The notes: generated from the sequence alone by a model not told the origin. Shown: positions 1 to 12,770, counted from the first letter of the stretch. The stretch is DNA of 64,000 bases from Panorpa germanica (GCA_963678705.1 OY783218.1:6644152-6708151), one strand, 5' to 3'. Numbers and translations: made by a program.

Positions 1-699
1 CTATGCTTACAAATCCACCCTTATTTTAGTTCCCTTAAACCTCGTTGGGAGATAATTATATGATACTGCTAATTGCGGCTCATAAAATGTAACTTTATTT
101 TATTACCAAGGGTAAATTTCTGATATTTCCATTTATTCTCTAGAATCCGTCCTCTATTCTTAGAGTTTATTAAATCTCTCGATTCATTTTAACATAGTTA
201 TAATATTATTTATGTATTCTCTAATTTTAATTGCGTCTGCGTTGTAATTAATAGTGATGAACTATTTTATTTGACAGTGTATGATAAACTACCTGCTAAA
301 ATACTCGCAGATGATGGAATTACTGCGGTAATGGTGATACACTGTCATTACATTTAATAGGATTATCATATACTCACTCGTATGGATATCCTTCGTTATA
401 GCTTCATTCGGCTTTATGAATTATTTTGAATATGAGAAATTTACTTAAAATCTCATCTGTGTTTGAATTAGACTATTACGTTTCGTTTAAACTATTGTTA
501 TGACTAGAAATTACATTATGGTCATGATTCATATAAACAATCTGTAATTAAGAAGTGAAATATCCTCTCGGAACTGGGAGCGAACTCAGATCTTCTACTT
601 AGTACGCAGATGATCTTCATTTTATCTATTCCATTTCCTTTTTTCTTCTATAATACTACAACTAAGTATAGATATACTTATCTAGTGGCTTACATTTCT
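1..699. other. AT-rich, no gene recognised
   Basis: No supported coding or RNA gene. A faint SINE-like word (gggagcgaactcagatcttc) near 566 is too short to call. Confidence 0.6.
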
Positions 700-1390
700 A
701 TATTTCATGGAGGCAGTGAAGGAAGTAGGTGGATGGCGGAAATAGAAAAAAGGAAAGAAAAAACAGGACAATAAATAAGCTCGTAGCTGGGTTGCATAAG
801 GAACATGAAGAGAGAGAAAGTACTAAAAGAGGCAGTGAAGGTAAGCAGGAGAAAGAAAGAAGTAGCGAGGAAACAGTTAAACTTCAGTCCAGAAAAATGG
901 AGTATTTTTGGAAAGGAGATAAGGACAAGAGGTGGATGACGGAGATAGCGACAATAATAAAATAGTAAAGGAGAGAGTCAAGAAGAAATAGTAAAATAAG
1001 AGAGTCAAGAGGAAATAGTAAAGATAGAGCGTCTATGCTTGTAATAGACATAAGTGGAGTAGTGAAAACGAAGAGAGAAAGCAGGAAGGATAGTGAAAAG
1101 ATAATAGAGGGTTTGTCGAGAGGAGACAAGGAAGGCAAGAGGTGATAGATGAAGATACAGACAATAAGGAAGAAGAAGCAGCAAACGGTGTGAATAAAAG
1201 ATTAGTAGAGCACATGAAGAGAGAGGATCAAAAAAAGAAGAAACAGAAAGTACTATTCGAAGTAGTAATAGTCTTGAATAGTTTAAGTTTAGTTTAACTT
1301 TGACTTTATATGAAATGCATTAAGAAATATAATAATGTAGATTGTAAAGCCGAAAGACACACAATTAATATAATAAATAAATAAAACATT
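700..1390 (+). mobile_element. 3' end of a purine-rich, Cys-knuckle non-LTR retrotransposon with internal tandem triplication
   Basis: Seen: the frame near 706-765 reads HGGSEGSRWMAEIEKRKEKTG, and the same C-terminal segment recurs at about 895-960 (KDKRWMTEI) and, with stops, at about 1105-1165. The spacing is about 206 bases, so this copy holds roughly three tandem units. It ends in a UTR containing gtagattgtaaagccgaaag and a short (aata)n tail. The same UTR, in reverse, closes the copy at 35437-36300. Known: proteins of this type, with a CRMC...H...C knuckle before a GG-EG-RWM-EI tail, are non-LTR retrotransposon polyproteins common in insects. The copy is 5'-truncated, has many stops, and is not functional. 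Confidence 0.7.
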
Positions 1391-1399
1391 TCTATAATT

Positions 1400-2857
1400 A
1401 CACCGTGTAGTAGAGATTACACCAATGAACAATTCTACAGGATTAGATTACTAGGTCCAAAGGTTTAGTCCTGCGAAGTCTTCGAACATCATTACTATCA
1501 AGCAACATTTGGTAAAGAAGTCTCAACTCATGCTTTGCCGCTATAGTTTTGATTTCTTCTCCGACTGTGTTAATCTTCAGGTCTCTATGTATGTCGTCAT
1601 TGCGGATATACCACAATGCATTAACTATTTCTTGCAGAACTTAACATTCGATTTCTTGGTGCAGCCCCAGAGTTGCACTCCATACATCCACACTGGCTTT
1701 AGCACTTGTTTATATAACAAAGACATGCACGTTTTGAATAGGTTGTTCGAACAAAGCTGGTGTATTTGTATAGCATTCCTAGCCTGATTCATCGAACTAC
1801 AGCTGATCTATTAAAGGCCACAACACCTTCTATAAAGCTAGAAAGTTATTCATCAGTAACTAAATCTTTGCACGTAATACAGAAAATCCGAAATAAAATT
1901 GCATTATAATAACGCAGCGACGCCTTCTCTGCCGCTTTACTTTTTTTTCCCCTGTTATGTGCAGTGCGAACCTGTGGACGCTTACCTTAAAGGGTTGCTA
2001 CATCGATCACAAGTCACTCTATGATTGTAGATTCTTCATTAGCCCAAGATATGAGCTTCAACTGTCTGGAGTCCTGGACACGATTTTATTTTAAGTGCCC
2101 AGGTAAAACATTTCTTGGAGTACAATTTCACGAGAAAACCTTGGAATTAGCTTGTGGGAAGCTAGCAAGTCTAAAACTGAGTAATTTCTTAAATTGATTT
2201 ATAACATTTTTAATTGAATCCTTCAAACTAGAAATGGTAATTTATCTCTTTAGGGACAATGTGTAACTAGACGTATGTCACCTCCAAACACACACACACA
2301 CATGCATGATCAATTTAACATATTTATCTTCGTTATGTGTATGTGTTAATGTAATTAATGGGTCAACCGCTCTCCTTTCACCCTTTCACCCCTTTTTGAT
2401 ATTCAGAATTATATCGTTTAATTTAACAATGCCACCGTTACTGCTGTTGGGACGGATAACTCATGTTGGGCTAGGCTGGTGTCAAAGGCAACATAGTTAA
2501 CTACTACTCTCCCCCTTCCTCCTTTTCCTCAAAGGTTCGAATAATGACTGTCTTAAGTTTTGTGTTTTTGCTTTATATTTTATTGTAGTTTTAATATATT
2601 ATTTCGTTGTGTAACTGGAGTCAGTTTAACACTAAGAAATGAGATGCTAAATCAACCAAAAGTTAACCGTTCATAGGTCCCCCACTGATCGGATTAATCG
2701 CCTTGGATGTAAGGAATAAAACGAGGAAGAGTGAAGAAGTGGAGGAATGCGAATCGAGCAGGTTTACAGCATGTGAATCCTTCTCGCATCAATTCACATA
2801 ATACTTTTTAAGATTTTAGAATTTGTTAAAAGGGACACAGATAAAAATTTGTCTTGC
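1400..2857. other. Noncoding, contains one hairpin-repeat unit
   Basis: Short frames at 1509-1787 and 2306-2500 show no domain. The minus-strand hairpin unit lies at 2134-2175. Confidence 0.55.
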
Positions 2858-2975
2858 ACACACACTTCTGGCTTGCTGTAAGCTAATTCCAAAGTTCATA
2901 TTCTACTTTCCATATAGAATAAGCTTCGTAGTGCAGTTTCACGCTTATTAGCTTACTTCAAGCGTTACATTTTCT
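2858..2975 (+). repeat. Dimeric hairpin repeat (about 80-bp monomers)
   Basis: Two units about 82 bases apart: cacacttctggcttgctgtaagctaattcc and cacgcttattagcttacttcaagcg. The core forms an imperfect palindrome of the type TTAGCTTG-CTA-CAAGCTAA. Other dimers are at 21292-21420, 51040-51150 and 55828-55955. Confidence 0.6.
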
Positions 2976-5900
2976 GCACTGGTGTTTTTAAGACACCATG
3001 CTTATGAATAAAGTAATAATAAACCTATCTCTTTTGGATTTTTTTAAATTTTACCCCCTTAGACTATGTTAAATATTTTTACATTTGCGTTTACTGTTGT
3101 TATTTAATTTATTATAAATATTAAAATTTATTATATTCCGCTGGCGTGCAGTTACAGAATAAATGATACTCAACCTAGCAATAAGATAGAAAGTTGCAAA
3201 ATACATCATTTTGTAGGAGCATGTAGGAATATTTGTGAAATGTTTCAGCCTGTCTAGTATTCTAGTTATTTTCCACACATCAATTCATACTGGGTATATT
3301 TTATCTCAAATAAAATATGCTAAAGAAATGATTTATGTGTATATATATACACACATGTATGTGTATGTACATGTATATGCAAATAAACTAGAACAAACAC
3401 GTTTCTATTGTAATCTGTAATGTTTTTTCTCCATTTCACAACCGGAAGTTTTCGATACCTGCACTTAAGATAACCTGCTTACGAGTTGCAGTTTCTGTAA
3501 CAGTTGCACGGTATAATGCAATTCAACATTATCACAGTTATAAATTAAAGGTAACACAGTAAAAGCATGTCACTGAGTCATCTTAAAACAAAACTTATTG
3601 TTCTTAAAGAAACTTATTGTTCTAGTGTAGTAGGTACTTAGTGTAGTACAGTGTATAATCGGCTTTTAAAACTTTAACGGAGTAAAAACAAAGGGTAAAC
3701 CAGGTTATATAAATGTATAAATGAAAAACATGAATATATTGTGGGAAACATTTTGAAAACCGAGAAAATAATTATCAATGGAAAATCAGTTACAACTAAT
3801 GACTGTTAGTTAAAATAAGTGTTTTTGTTTATGAGTTTTAGCGATTAATTTGAGTTTCATTTTATGTATATGGTTCATTTTATACAGGGCGAATGAAATA
3901 AACAATTCAAATAATCTTCTCCCCATTCGATGTATCCATTCATTCAAAATATAATTTTCCAAGTATTTGTAATCGGTGTGTTAAAAAGTAATGTGATTTT
4001 TTCTTTTCTTTCCTTCTTGTATTGGTACTACTGAGTGTTGTAGGCATGTAAATTTTCTGCTATATCGAACAAGTTATATTTTGTTTGATTGCTAAGAATA
4101 GAAGAAGTCAGTGTACCCATTCACAGTTTTTGAATACACCTAGATTTTAATTTAAATAAACCCAGAAAGAAGACGTGTCGTGGGAAACAATTTTTAGTAT
4201 AGCTAATAATCCTATTTTATGGTTGCCTTTCTGAAATTACCTCAACTTAACCTTTATTTACCTTAAATTAACAATTAAAATAGTCATAAAAGTTATAAAA
4301 AATAAATGCGTAAAGAGATGCGTACCCGAGTGTGTATGTGTAATGCCATAAGGTTTTATATTATGATTGCTGTGAATTTATTTCTTCTTTGACGTCACAT
4401 GCAGACTTATCTTTTAACACAAGTGAAATTCAATTTTTTCAATAATTTTATTCAGACTGAAATTCAATTTTAAATAGCTTTATCTACGTGAGCTTTTATA
4501 AGATATTTAAAAAAATAGAAACGCCAATATACATACGAGTATATTAACGTTTATATCAATCAAGAATAAAAAAAACGACCCCTAAAAATGTACTTTACAA
4601 CCCATTATGAAAATAGTGTATGCAGTTTTAATAAATACATCATTGAAGTATGAGATACTTACTTTTGAATCACCTTGTATATAATTCCATTAGATTAATA
4701 TTGTTAATTATACAGAGAGAAATAATTATATTTTATGATATTTGGGTAATTATGGTAACAATATTTTAAGTGATTGACAGATATTTTTAATGTTGATTAT
4801 TACATAGAAACCATTGATCTTTATTTTAATCATAAATAAAGCGAAAACTGTACATAAAATATTTTTTGTACGTAATTGTATGTATATTTTTTGTATGTAA
4901 ATATTTTCAGTTAATAAAACAGAAGTTTGTTAAGTAATTTATTATATTCTTTGCTTATTATAAGCAGCACCGGCTTAAGCCAATGAAAAGCTACATAAGG
5001 CAAATGGCTGAGTGCAACTCTTGCAAAGCGAATATAACTTACATGAGGCCTTCAAATATTAAATTTTTCTATGGAACTATTTGATGGACAGTATAGATTC
5101 TTTTGACTCGTATATAAAATAACTTAAACAATTTTTCTTTTGTAAATATTATCAAATCATTCTTCCCTCTTCCCCCATAGAAAGAATATATCCTTATAAT
5201 GACTCTATACATATCTGTAACTATTTTCATTTCATTCATACCAATGATATTTATGTATATCTGTTTCACTCTATTGATTTAATACATTGTTTACTTTGTA
5301 TTACACATCCTGAATTCAGACTAGTAGAGATCCTCCATAAACACAAAAGCATTATGGGTAACGCACACATGATCGCATACATCAATCCACTATACAGTAA
5401 ATTGATCTTATTTTATGTCCTTTTCCTATTTCACCCTTATATAATAAATAAAAGTTACCCCAAAATTCAAATGTGAAAAGTTTACCCTGTTAAGTGGCGA
5501 TGAAATGGTTTTTGTCTTCTTGAAACTTTCCTGGGCAAATTATTTTTAGAACATTTACTTTAAGGAGATAGTTTTTTATCAGATATATCAATTGTTACAA
5601 CCATTAGTACGCGTACTAATTTAATACTTAGTCAAAGTTTTTATGGTGGGAATTATTTAGTGTGTTCAAATTTAAGGAAATTACGATCGCTGGGAAAAAT
5701 TTTAAGATCCTCACTTTTTATATTTCGTATTTAGTATATGAAAGTACAGAAACCTACATGAATAGATTTTAAAGTGAGATACTGATGTAAGAAACAAGTT
5801 ATGGATATAATCAGATCCGCATTAACATTTAGCTTCAAACAGCTAAGCTGAGATAACGTTTAATTAAGATTGAATGAAATTTTCAATGCGTTTACTTATA

Positions 5901-6329
5901 TATATTGTAATATAAAGATAACAGTGTATACAATAGACTGTATTAATAAATTTAATATAATATTATATAAAATATGTTAAATAAATTAGTATAAAAAAAT
6001 TGAAATTTTCATTTATTTGGCAATCTAGAACCGAACAAGATTAACCTGACTGAAACCCTATTAGGCTCAGAACTAAAACCGTATCAGGTTCCTTACTAGA
6101 ACCCAATAAAGTTTTCCCGGTAAGACAGCCGCGTTACTTTTAAACAAGAACCTTATTATTATCCTTATCAGGATCCTTACAACATCTAGAGTAAAATTTA
6201 CCACTTTGCTGGTTTTCCACTTAAACATTGAAGTCCTCCAGTATATTTCTGACACAGTGTGTTGACTATATCCCTTACTATGATATATGAAAAGTTTAGA
6301 TGCATTTCTTAAAAATTGGTAAGGTTTTG

Positions 6330-6378
<49 letters not shown>

Positions 6379-7289
6379 ATATATATTCATTGATAGTGGG
6401 AACCGTTACAAAGCCAGAAAGCAAAGAGTTTCGTGAAATGTCCTCTACAAACAGTCTCCTATATAATCCTCCCGTATCTTTTTTCTTTTGTAGACAGTGC
6501 TGGTGATAAAATAATCTTACTTACGATTAATATTTGATTTTTTGTTTAATTCAATCAAATTGCTATAACACAATTTTACGTAACTAGTGTGCAACTACCC
6601 TTACATACCTCGTGACAACTTTGTAGCTTCTATACATTATGCTAGTTCATATATCTTCAATACAAAGTATACTAAATCTATAATAGTTTCTATACTTTAA
6701 GAACTTTTGTGAAAACTTTATCCAACAATAGAAACAAACGTCACCTTGTATAATAGAAAATGTAATCCCATGTAATAAAAAATGTTTATTATTTTTGTAA
6801 TCCTACTCAATTCTAAAGAAGATGTTAAAGCTTAGGGATTAAGACAACCAAAACAAATAGTGTGTCATCAATCAGCAAACAACGGATCCCGATCCCCCGA
6901 TCCCCGATCGCTCAGCTTCCAAACCCCCAGACCCCTAGACCCCTCGGTCCCTGAGATATTAAGAAGATTAACCAATAAACATCTTGGCAACTTGTTTTCA
7001 CCACATTTTTATTTCATCTGAAGATAACAATAAACTCATAAAAATAATACAACGCAAACAACAATTATGAAGTTATTTTAGTCTTTAAGCTTTTAGATGC
7101 AATAACAAAATTAATTTAATTACGAACTTCTATAAACTTTGGGAATTAATAATATTATTTAGGTGTACACAGAAAATACGAGGTAACATTTATGCAGTGG
7201 ATACGTTAGAACGTATACATATAAAATATAATGTGTTTTTTATAGTACAAGTAAGAATGTTAAGAACATCGATCGTGCGATGACAACTT
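2976..7289. other. AT-rich noncoding DNA
   Basis: No exon-like composition, no recognised repeat family except the (AT)n tract at 6333. Frames of 60-105 codons are low-complexity or show no similarity. A C-rich patch of ccgatccc and agacccct words lies at 6886-6952. Confidence 0.55.
6333..6387. repeat. (AT)n tract, once interrupted
   Basis: A TA/AT run of about 55 bases with one ttt interruption. The Tyr/Ile-alternating frame on the minus strand is its translation and not a gene. Confidence 0.95.
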
Positions 7290-7980
7290 TAATTTTAATA
7301 TTTAATTTGGACATCAACTTTGATATTATTAGCACTAAAAACAATAAATAAATTTGTAATACATAGTTTATAGTCTATAAATACGAGTATGGGTATTTGA
7401 AATATAGAGATTAAGTAAGTTTCATGATATCCGAGGTGTGCTTAGTGATAGACAGGATATGGCATATAGCGGGTTTAAAAGTTTAGGGGTAATAATAAAT
7501 GAAATGTAAGTTGTTAATAAAATGAATCAATAAGAGCGAGAAAAGGACCGTGATACTAAGAAGCCCGTGAAGTATTAATAAAAAAAAAAATTTATTGATG
7601 AAGTCAATAAGATTTTTTTAGTCTGTCTCTGCTTTCAAATATCTGCTTATAGTATTTAGGAATATTACAGTTTTGTCTGTGCGATGAGTACTTGGAGCAT
7701 TGAAGAATAATATGCATTACTATTATTGGGCTAATACATTGTTCACAGATAAGTTGTGGTTCTCTTGTAAGGGGGGTAAAGATTTTAAGGTCAAAACGAT
7801 GAAAAAGAAGCATATTTTCGAAAATGTTTTTGGACGATACAGTTAATATATAATTATTTTTATAATTACTATATAATAAAATGACATTTGAAGAATACTT
7901 TGTGAAATTTTCATAAATAAATGTCAAGAAATGAGGCATTGACGTCACAAAAAAAAGTAACATTGCGGTGCCACTCATGC
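7290..7980 (-). mobile_element. Hairpin-tailed non-LTR copy interrupted by a second LINE
   Basis: The 3' UTR (7290-7425 and 7591-7640 on +) matches the copy at 61429-61610, for example atttatagtctataaatacg. Upstream on the minus strand the frame reads LTREPQLICEQC, then VMHIILQCSKYSSHRQNCNI. Known: a C-x2-C...H-x4-C-x-KY pattern after the RNase H-like region is common at the C-terminus of jockey/I-type polyproteins. The 124-codon frame at 7604-7978 includes this block but its N-terminal half looks frameshifted relative to family order. The copy is split by the insertion at 7426-7590. Confidence 0.65.
7426..7590 (+). mobile_element. Short poly(A)-tailed LINE 3' end nested inside another LINE
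   Basis: This 165-base piece (gatatccgagg ... aagaagcccgtga ... poly(A)) matches the end of the copy at 60300-60685, apart from a small deletion after gatatccgaggtg. Comparing the flanks with the uninterrupted element at 61500-61610 shows it was inserted at gtttcat|tgat, with an imperfect short duplication (tttcat / ttt-att). It carries only UTR and the last codons. Confidence 0.7.
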
Positions 7981-8039
7981 CTCATCACTTGATTTTCTGA
8001 GCTCGCTAAACTAAAATGATTTCATTAGTTGATAAGTTT

Positions 8040-8470
8040 CTGCAGGTAAGGCTGTCGAGTTTTTCTATTTTTTATTGATTTTTCAATATTTGACAGCACT
8101 TAAAAGTCAAAATACCGATTTTTCATGAAAATACTTTGTTATTTTAAAGTATAAGTTATACCTCGGCATTTATGTAAAGAAAGAGTGTGCAAAATTTCAA
8201 AAAAATCGGTCCAGTAGATTTTGAGCTAGAGAGGGCACCAACTCTGTAAAAGCTATGTGTAAAAAGTCGCATTTAAAAGTTTCAAAGTAACACGAAAGCA
8301 GACCAGAGAGGTGAAGACTTAAAACTCTCTATCTCCGACAGTTTTACTCCAATCGACTTCAAATTTTTACACAGAAACTTAATATGTTGTTCAATAATAT
8401 AAATAAATAATATACAAAAAGAAAATTAAAAAAAGTTGAAACCTTACTCCCCCCCCCCCATCCTTTAAAT
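8040..8470. repeat. Repeat resembling the interior of the TTAA element
   Basis: Carries aaatcggtccagtagattttgag, acgcatttaaa-like aaagtcgcatttaaaagttt and ttcaaatttttacacagaaa, which parallel the interior of 54344-55107 in order. It ends at a run of C (8450-8459). Terminal repeats were not recognised. Confidence 0.4.
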
Positions 8471-9054
8471 TTAAGAGTAATCTGAGTATTAAAGTTGGTA
8501 GAGATGTATATTTTACATGTTTACAAAAACTTCATATCCGATGGAAAAAATGTATTACTGTTGAAGAAAAATATATAGAAGAAGAAAGCACTCCATTTCT
8601 ATTTTTAAAAATCTGTATTTAAATATTATATTTAATTGGCACTGCTTGATAAGTATTTAAAATCTAAACGCGAAATAATTTTTGAGACCTATTTAACACA
8701 AATATGTGAACGTCATCCGGTTGTTAACTTTGAATAGTTAAAGCTGAAACACATAGATTAAATACTCGGAAAATATTTTAAACATACAAATATAAAATAC
8801 ATAATATAGCTTTAAGCATTTTCATCATATTGTAACAATAACGTTTTTTATGATTTGTCACAATGCATGACATATGTATTTATATTTCCGTTTCCGTTAA
8901 TCCGTTATCCGCTTTGACCAAATTGCTAGTGACAAGAACAGGGAGACTCTGAAGTAATATTATGCATATAAAACTATCATTGTACTATCAGGATCAGTTA
9001 AAATTAAAACAAGAACGTATATTTTATCATAATAATAATTTATTGTGTTTTGTA

Positions 9055-9450
9055 ATCAGTAAACATTTTGGAGTCACTTTGACATCATATTAAAGATGCG
9101 TATGATTTTTTTGTTATGAAACAATTCAATTTTATTTCACTCGTTCAAGAGAAATGTCAGTGATATGAACTACAAATGGCAAAATCACTTCACCTGGCCT
9201 AACTACCGTACCAGTATTGAATGAAGTTGCAAATAAACTATTAAAGTGTAACAGAGAGAGAGATATCTTGTTTCTTTTTCTATGATGTTTGATTGACGAA
9301 TTTTATCTCCACTAAAAACAAATATTTTTGAATGTAAAAGAGACAACAACTATATATCCATTTAATTGTGTGATGTTAGAAAGAGAAAGAATTAATTTCT
9401 TGATTGGAATCTTCATCTAGCTACAACATTTCACTAAAATGTTTACTGGG
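9055..9450. mobile_element. Second, longer copy of the CCCAGTAAAC MITE family
   Basis: Begins agtaaacattttggagtcac and ends aaaatgtttactggg. The first 210 bases align with the reverse of 15160-15368; the rest is extra sequence not in that copy. Left terminal CC is mutated and a TA duplication is not preserved, so it is the older copy. Confidence 0.6.
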
Positions 9451-10239
9451 CAAATGGTTTTCTCTCTTTATAACTTTTGAATATGACTATGTTCTCCAAT
9501 GAATCAAAAAACAATTATTTCAATGTGGAGTTAATAAAATAAGAGCACTAGAAATTGCAAGTCAGAATAAGGCCTATAAGTAGCTTAAGAAAGCTTTGTT
9601 AATTTCTAAATCTATAGGAAAAACTTCTTGAGTTTGTATTTTCTACAAGTACTCGTATATTTTCTAATAATTTTGTCATAAGGTTATCGTGATACCAAAT
9701 TTGTAAAACACGTTCCATAATTTCAAATAAATCTAATTGGTTAGCTTCAGCTTGTTGAAGAAAGCATTTAATTCCGTTCTGTTGATTACACAATGCTGGG
9801 CTTTTCGCTTTTCTGCGTCTATTCTATTCGCATTTGTACAAGTGGTATTCTGCGTGCCATTGACTTCACCCCCTTCCACGACAACCCCTTCTCAAGTTAC
9901 ATCTATTGCTCCCACTCCATGCGTATCAACGGGTTGCTATTCAACTTTAATATGACTTACGGTTATTCTTATTGTTATGTTGTTATGAAATAAGACAGCG
10001 TATCCTATGACAATAAACATAAACCATTTATTTAATATAAAATAATAAATTAATTATTCCAAGTAAACATAAGGGAAGTTTATATAGATTTAATATCAAG
10101 TACAACAATAAATTAAAGCAATAAAGAAAGTCTGGTTTATATTTGTGATTTTGCTTTGTGTGCTACAATTATATTTAAAATTTTGTATATTGGTTGAAAT
10201 TTATAAAATTTCTATTCTAAAGTATCGTACGCATACGTG
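9451..10239. other. Unassigned stretch with a 64-codon minus-strand frame
   Basis: The minus-strand frame 9599-9793 (QQAEANQLDLFEIMERVLQI ...) has a balanced composition and reads on upstream with two or three stops. I could not match it to a family. It may be a transposase relic. Confidence 0.3.
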
Positions 10240-10710
10240 CTACTTAAACATGCGACATCGAAGAAGTTGTAAAACACGACCACACTAGTGCGACATGCAA
10301 CTTAATACGTCGGAAAGTTCCATATTTCGAACGAATTCGTTTAACCTAGTTTAAAATAAAAAATATTAAGAAAAAAATAGTAATAAAACGCAGTTATTTA
10401 ACAAGGCCTCTGCTAACTCGTGATTACCCTTGTCAAATATAGTTTGACAAAGATCTATTATTCAGATCAATTTCATTTGTCCATTTAAACACCATTTTCA
10501 ATTATTTTTAGTTATTTATACACACTGAGATTATACTGGAGACTGGGTAGGTACTCGACCCTTTTGTTTGATATCACATTCAAAACGCAATTCTTTTAAA
10601 AGTTCTGCCGAAGGATTGAAACATTTTTGTTTCATAAAAATACTACTTAGAATTTAAAAAAATATTATTAGTTTTATTAGTGTCGCAATAATAAAAGTAT
10701 ACGAAGAATT
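10240..10710. repeat. Dispersed repeat with TGTCGCA ends, copy 1
   Basis: Shares gatcaatttcatttgtccat ttaaacaccatt, then attgaaac-ttttgtttcata and ttttattagtgtcgca in the same order and orientation with 51545-51740. The left side holds catgcgacatcg and actagtgcgacatg, which are inverse to the right-end motif, so short inverted termini are possible. Confidence 0.5.
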
Positions 10711-12439
10711 TGAAAAAGCGAGATAGCTTCATTGTTGACAACAGCTATAATTTACTCTAATACCTCTACAAATAACTAAAGATTCCCTATATACTTGCCT
10801 ATATTATACACTATCTACTTTCTAAATACACGAACCATAGTAAAATAATTGTCGTAGCTCTATGACGTAGATCATCGTATTACACGGCGCATATTTACAC
10901 AACCACAGTAAATATTAAACTAGATTATTTTACACTAAGTTTATATTTACTACAAAGTTTTAAAATTCATTAAATCAGGTCATTAAACTAGAAAAACAAA
11001 CACAAATGAAAATAATACCATTTTTAATATTACTCAGTGTCTGCTAGGAGCTAGACAAATAAAGACTTTGCCAGTTGATGATGGGTCTGGAGGATTATTT
11101 ATTAACCTCCTCCCTTTGACACCCCTTACACTTTAACCCCCTCCCCCACCTATAATGTCAGACTCGAGTAGTTCCTGGTGCATAAGGGGGACGGAATTGT
11201 TGAGTCATGTCAACTTTTATATTACTTGACAAGTTACTTTTTATTTTCTTCAATCAATCATACTGGGATTTCAACATTTTTCTGTTCTGTTGGTAAACTC
11301 GCTGGCATACTGCTTGCTCGCGTTAATGTATTTCTCTTCATATATATATACATCTATATTATAACTTTATATGTAGAATGGTATAATAGATTATTTTGAA
11401 ATGTGATAAATGATTCTGTTTTTTGTGTATATTTTATACAGATTTTTCATATTTGTTCAAGTTATATGTACTCAGTGAATCCACTGGCAATTTGTTTGAT
11501 GTTCTGGCTTTTAATTTTAGACAATATATCAAATCAAACAGATCACCCTGTATTGAGGGCGCTGATTGTTCTGTACTACTCATTTTTAAATTTTAACAGA
11601 GATGGTTCATTTATTATCCTCTTCATTTAGAACATTTCTAGAGTTAGTATACGATGATTATTATGGTCCGTCTATATCAAACAGCGACTAGTTTTATGAT
11701 GACGATACTCTTTCATTAGATTTACTGTGTCTTAGTTTCCTTAAAACAAATGTTGAACGTGTCAATTGCGGTCCTGGATTAACCCACAAGAAATTGTAAA
11801 GCTTTAAACCCTGAAAGAATGTAATGTATATGCTCCTTTAAGCAGCAAAATGTTGCCAAACTCATTTATTTCAACATATTTGTCAAATTACAAATTATTT
11901 ATTCTTTTGTGACAAATTCATTTATATTTGCGCTCCCAGGGATCTCTTTCACCAACCAAATTACAGCTGGTCACAACCCCTTCTCTTTTTGCTGGCCTAT
12001 ATAAGTGACTGCACTGTTATCAGTGTTTGCTAGTTTGCTACTTTGTTACTATTGCAGTTTTTAATCCGTACCCTTTTGGTGCAGAAGTTTTTCAACCTTA
12101 TAACGATTAACATCTCTGACTAGTAATTACCGCTTAAAAGTTATTACAACCACCGAGGTTCTTGAGTGCTACTTTGCTACTTTGTTATATTTTTAGTGTT
12201 GATCATCGTTATTGTTATTAAAACTTGTGATTTATATTTGATCAAATAAGCAAGTGAATTGTTATATTAAAATTAATTGAAGATCTTTAATTCCTGTGCT
12301 TGCACCTCAAAAATCCTAAAATCGATCTTGCTTTTTGACACATACTGTAACACTATTTCAAGTAAACCTAATCAAACTTTACAAAATATCCTTAAGATAT
12401 AACTACTACTTCGAATTCCTTAGTATTTCACAAGGACTC
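10711..12439. other. Noncoding DNA with a possible LTR-like promoter
   Basis: Frames at 11178-11630 are hydrophobic and unrecognised. A C-rich patch lies at 11106-11152. The TATA-containing segment at 11990 is described separately. A phrase gctactttgctactttgtta recurs at 12043 and 12168. Confidence 0.5.
11990..12060 (+). promoter_or_regulatory. Possible TATA/initiator promoter, perhaps from an LTR
   Basis: TATATAAG at 11998-12005 is followed by an arthropod initiator-like TCAGT at 12020-12024; the spacing is slightly short. Downstream ttttggtgcagaag resembles a primer-binding region after an LTR, but I could not define LTR ends or find coding. Weak. Confidence 0.25.
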
Positions 12440-12770
12440 TTTCCCGTTATTCCTTGTTTCGTTTTCATTCCATTGCTGCCTCTTTTATTCTTTTCTGTAC
12501 TTCCACCAATCATCTTTCTCTTTCCCTCACTCCTGTCAACAATTCGCTTTCACTGTATACCTTACTCTTCTCGTCAAGAACATTATCATCTTCATCATCC
12601 TTTTCATTTCTATTCCTTTTCTTGCATCTTCTTCTCTTCTCTTCCTCCATACACCCCTCCTTTTATCAAGTTTTTCGTCTTTTTCGTCCGGTATTTGACA
12701 TCTTATACCATTCAAAAAGTAATGAAATTTGAAACAGAAGGGCGAAGAAGAAAAAAAACTTAGCTTCGGA
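12440..12770 (-). other. Pyrimidine-rich tract, possibly a purine-rich LINE relic on the minus strand
   Basis: The plus strand is strongly C/T-rich; the minus strand reads as lysine, glutamate and arginine-rich peptide with several stops. Composition matches the LINE relics elsewhere in the window, but I found none of their diagnostic blocks. The plus-strand frames here (Ser/Phe-rich) are composition artefacts. A similar but shorter tract lies at 24240-24385. Confidence 0.3.

Noticed and set aside
6073-6390. 105-codon minus-strand frame
   Set aside because: Starts in the (AT)n tract; the rest shows no similarity I recognise.
12335-12763. 142-codon Ser/Phe-rich frame
   Set aside because: Pyrimidine-rich composition produces the frame; the other strand is purine-rich as in the LINE relics. 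No domain.
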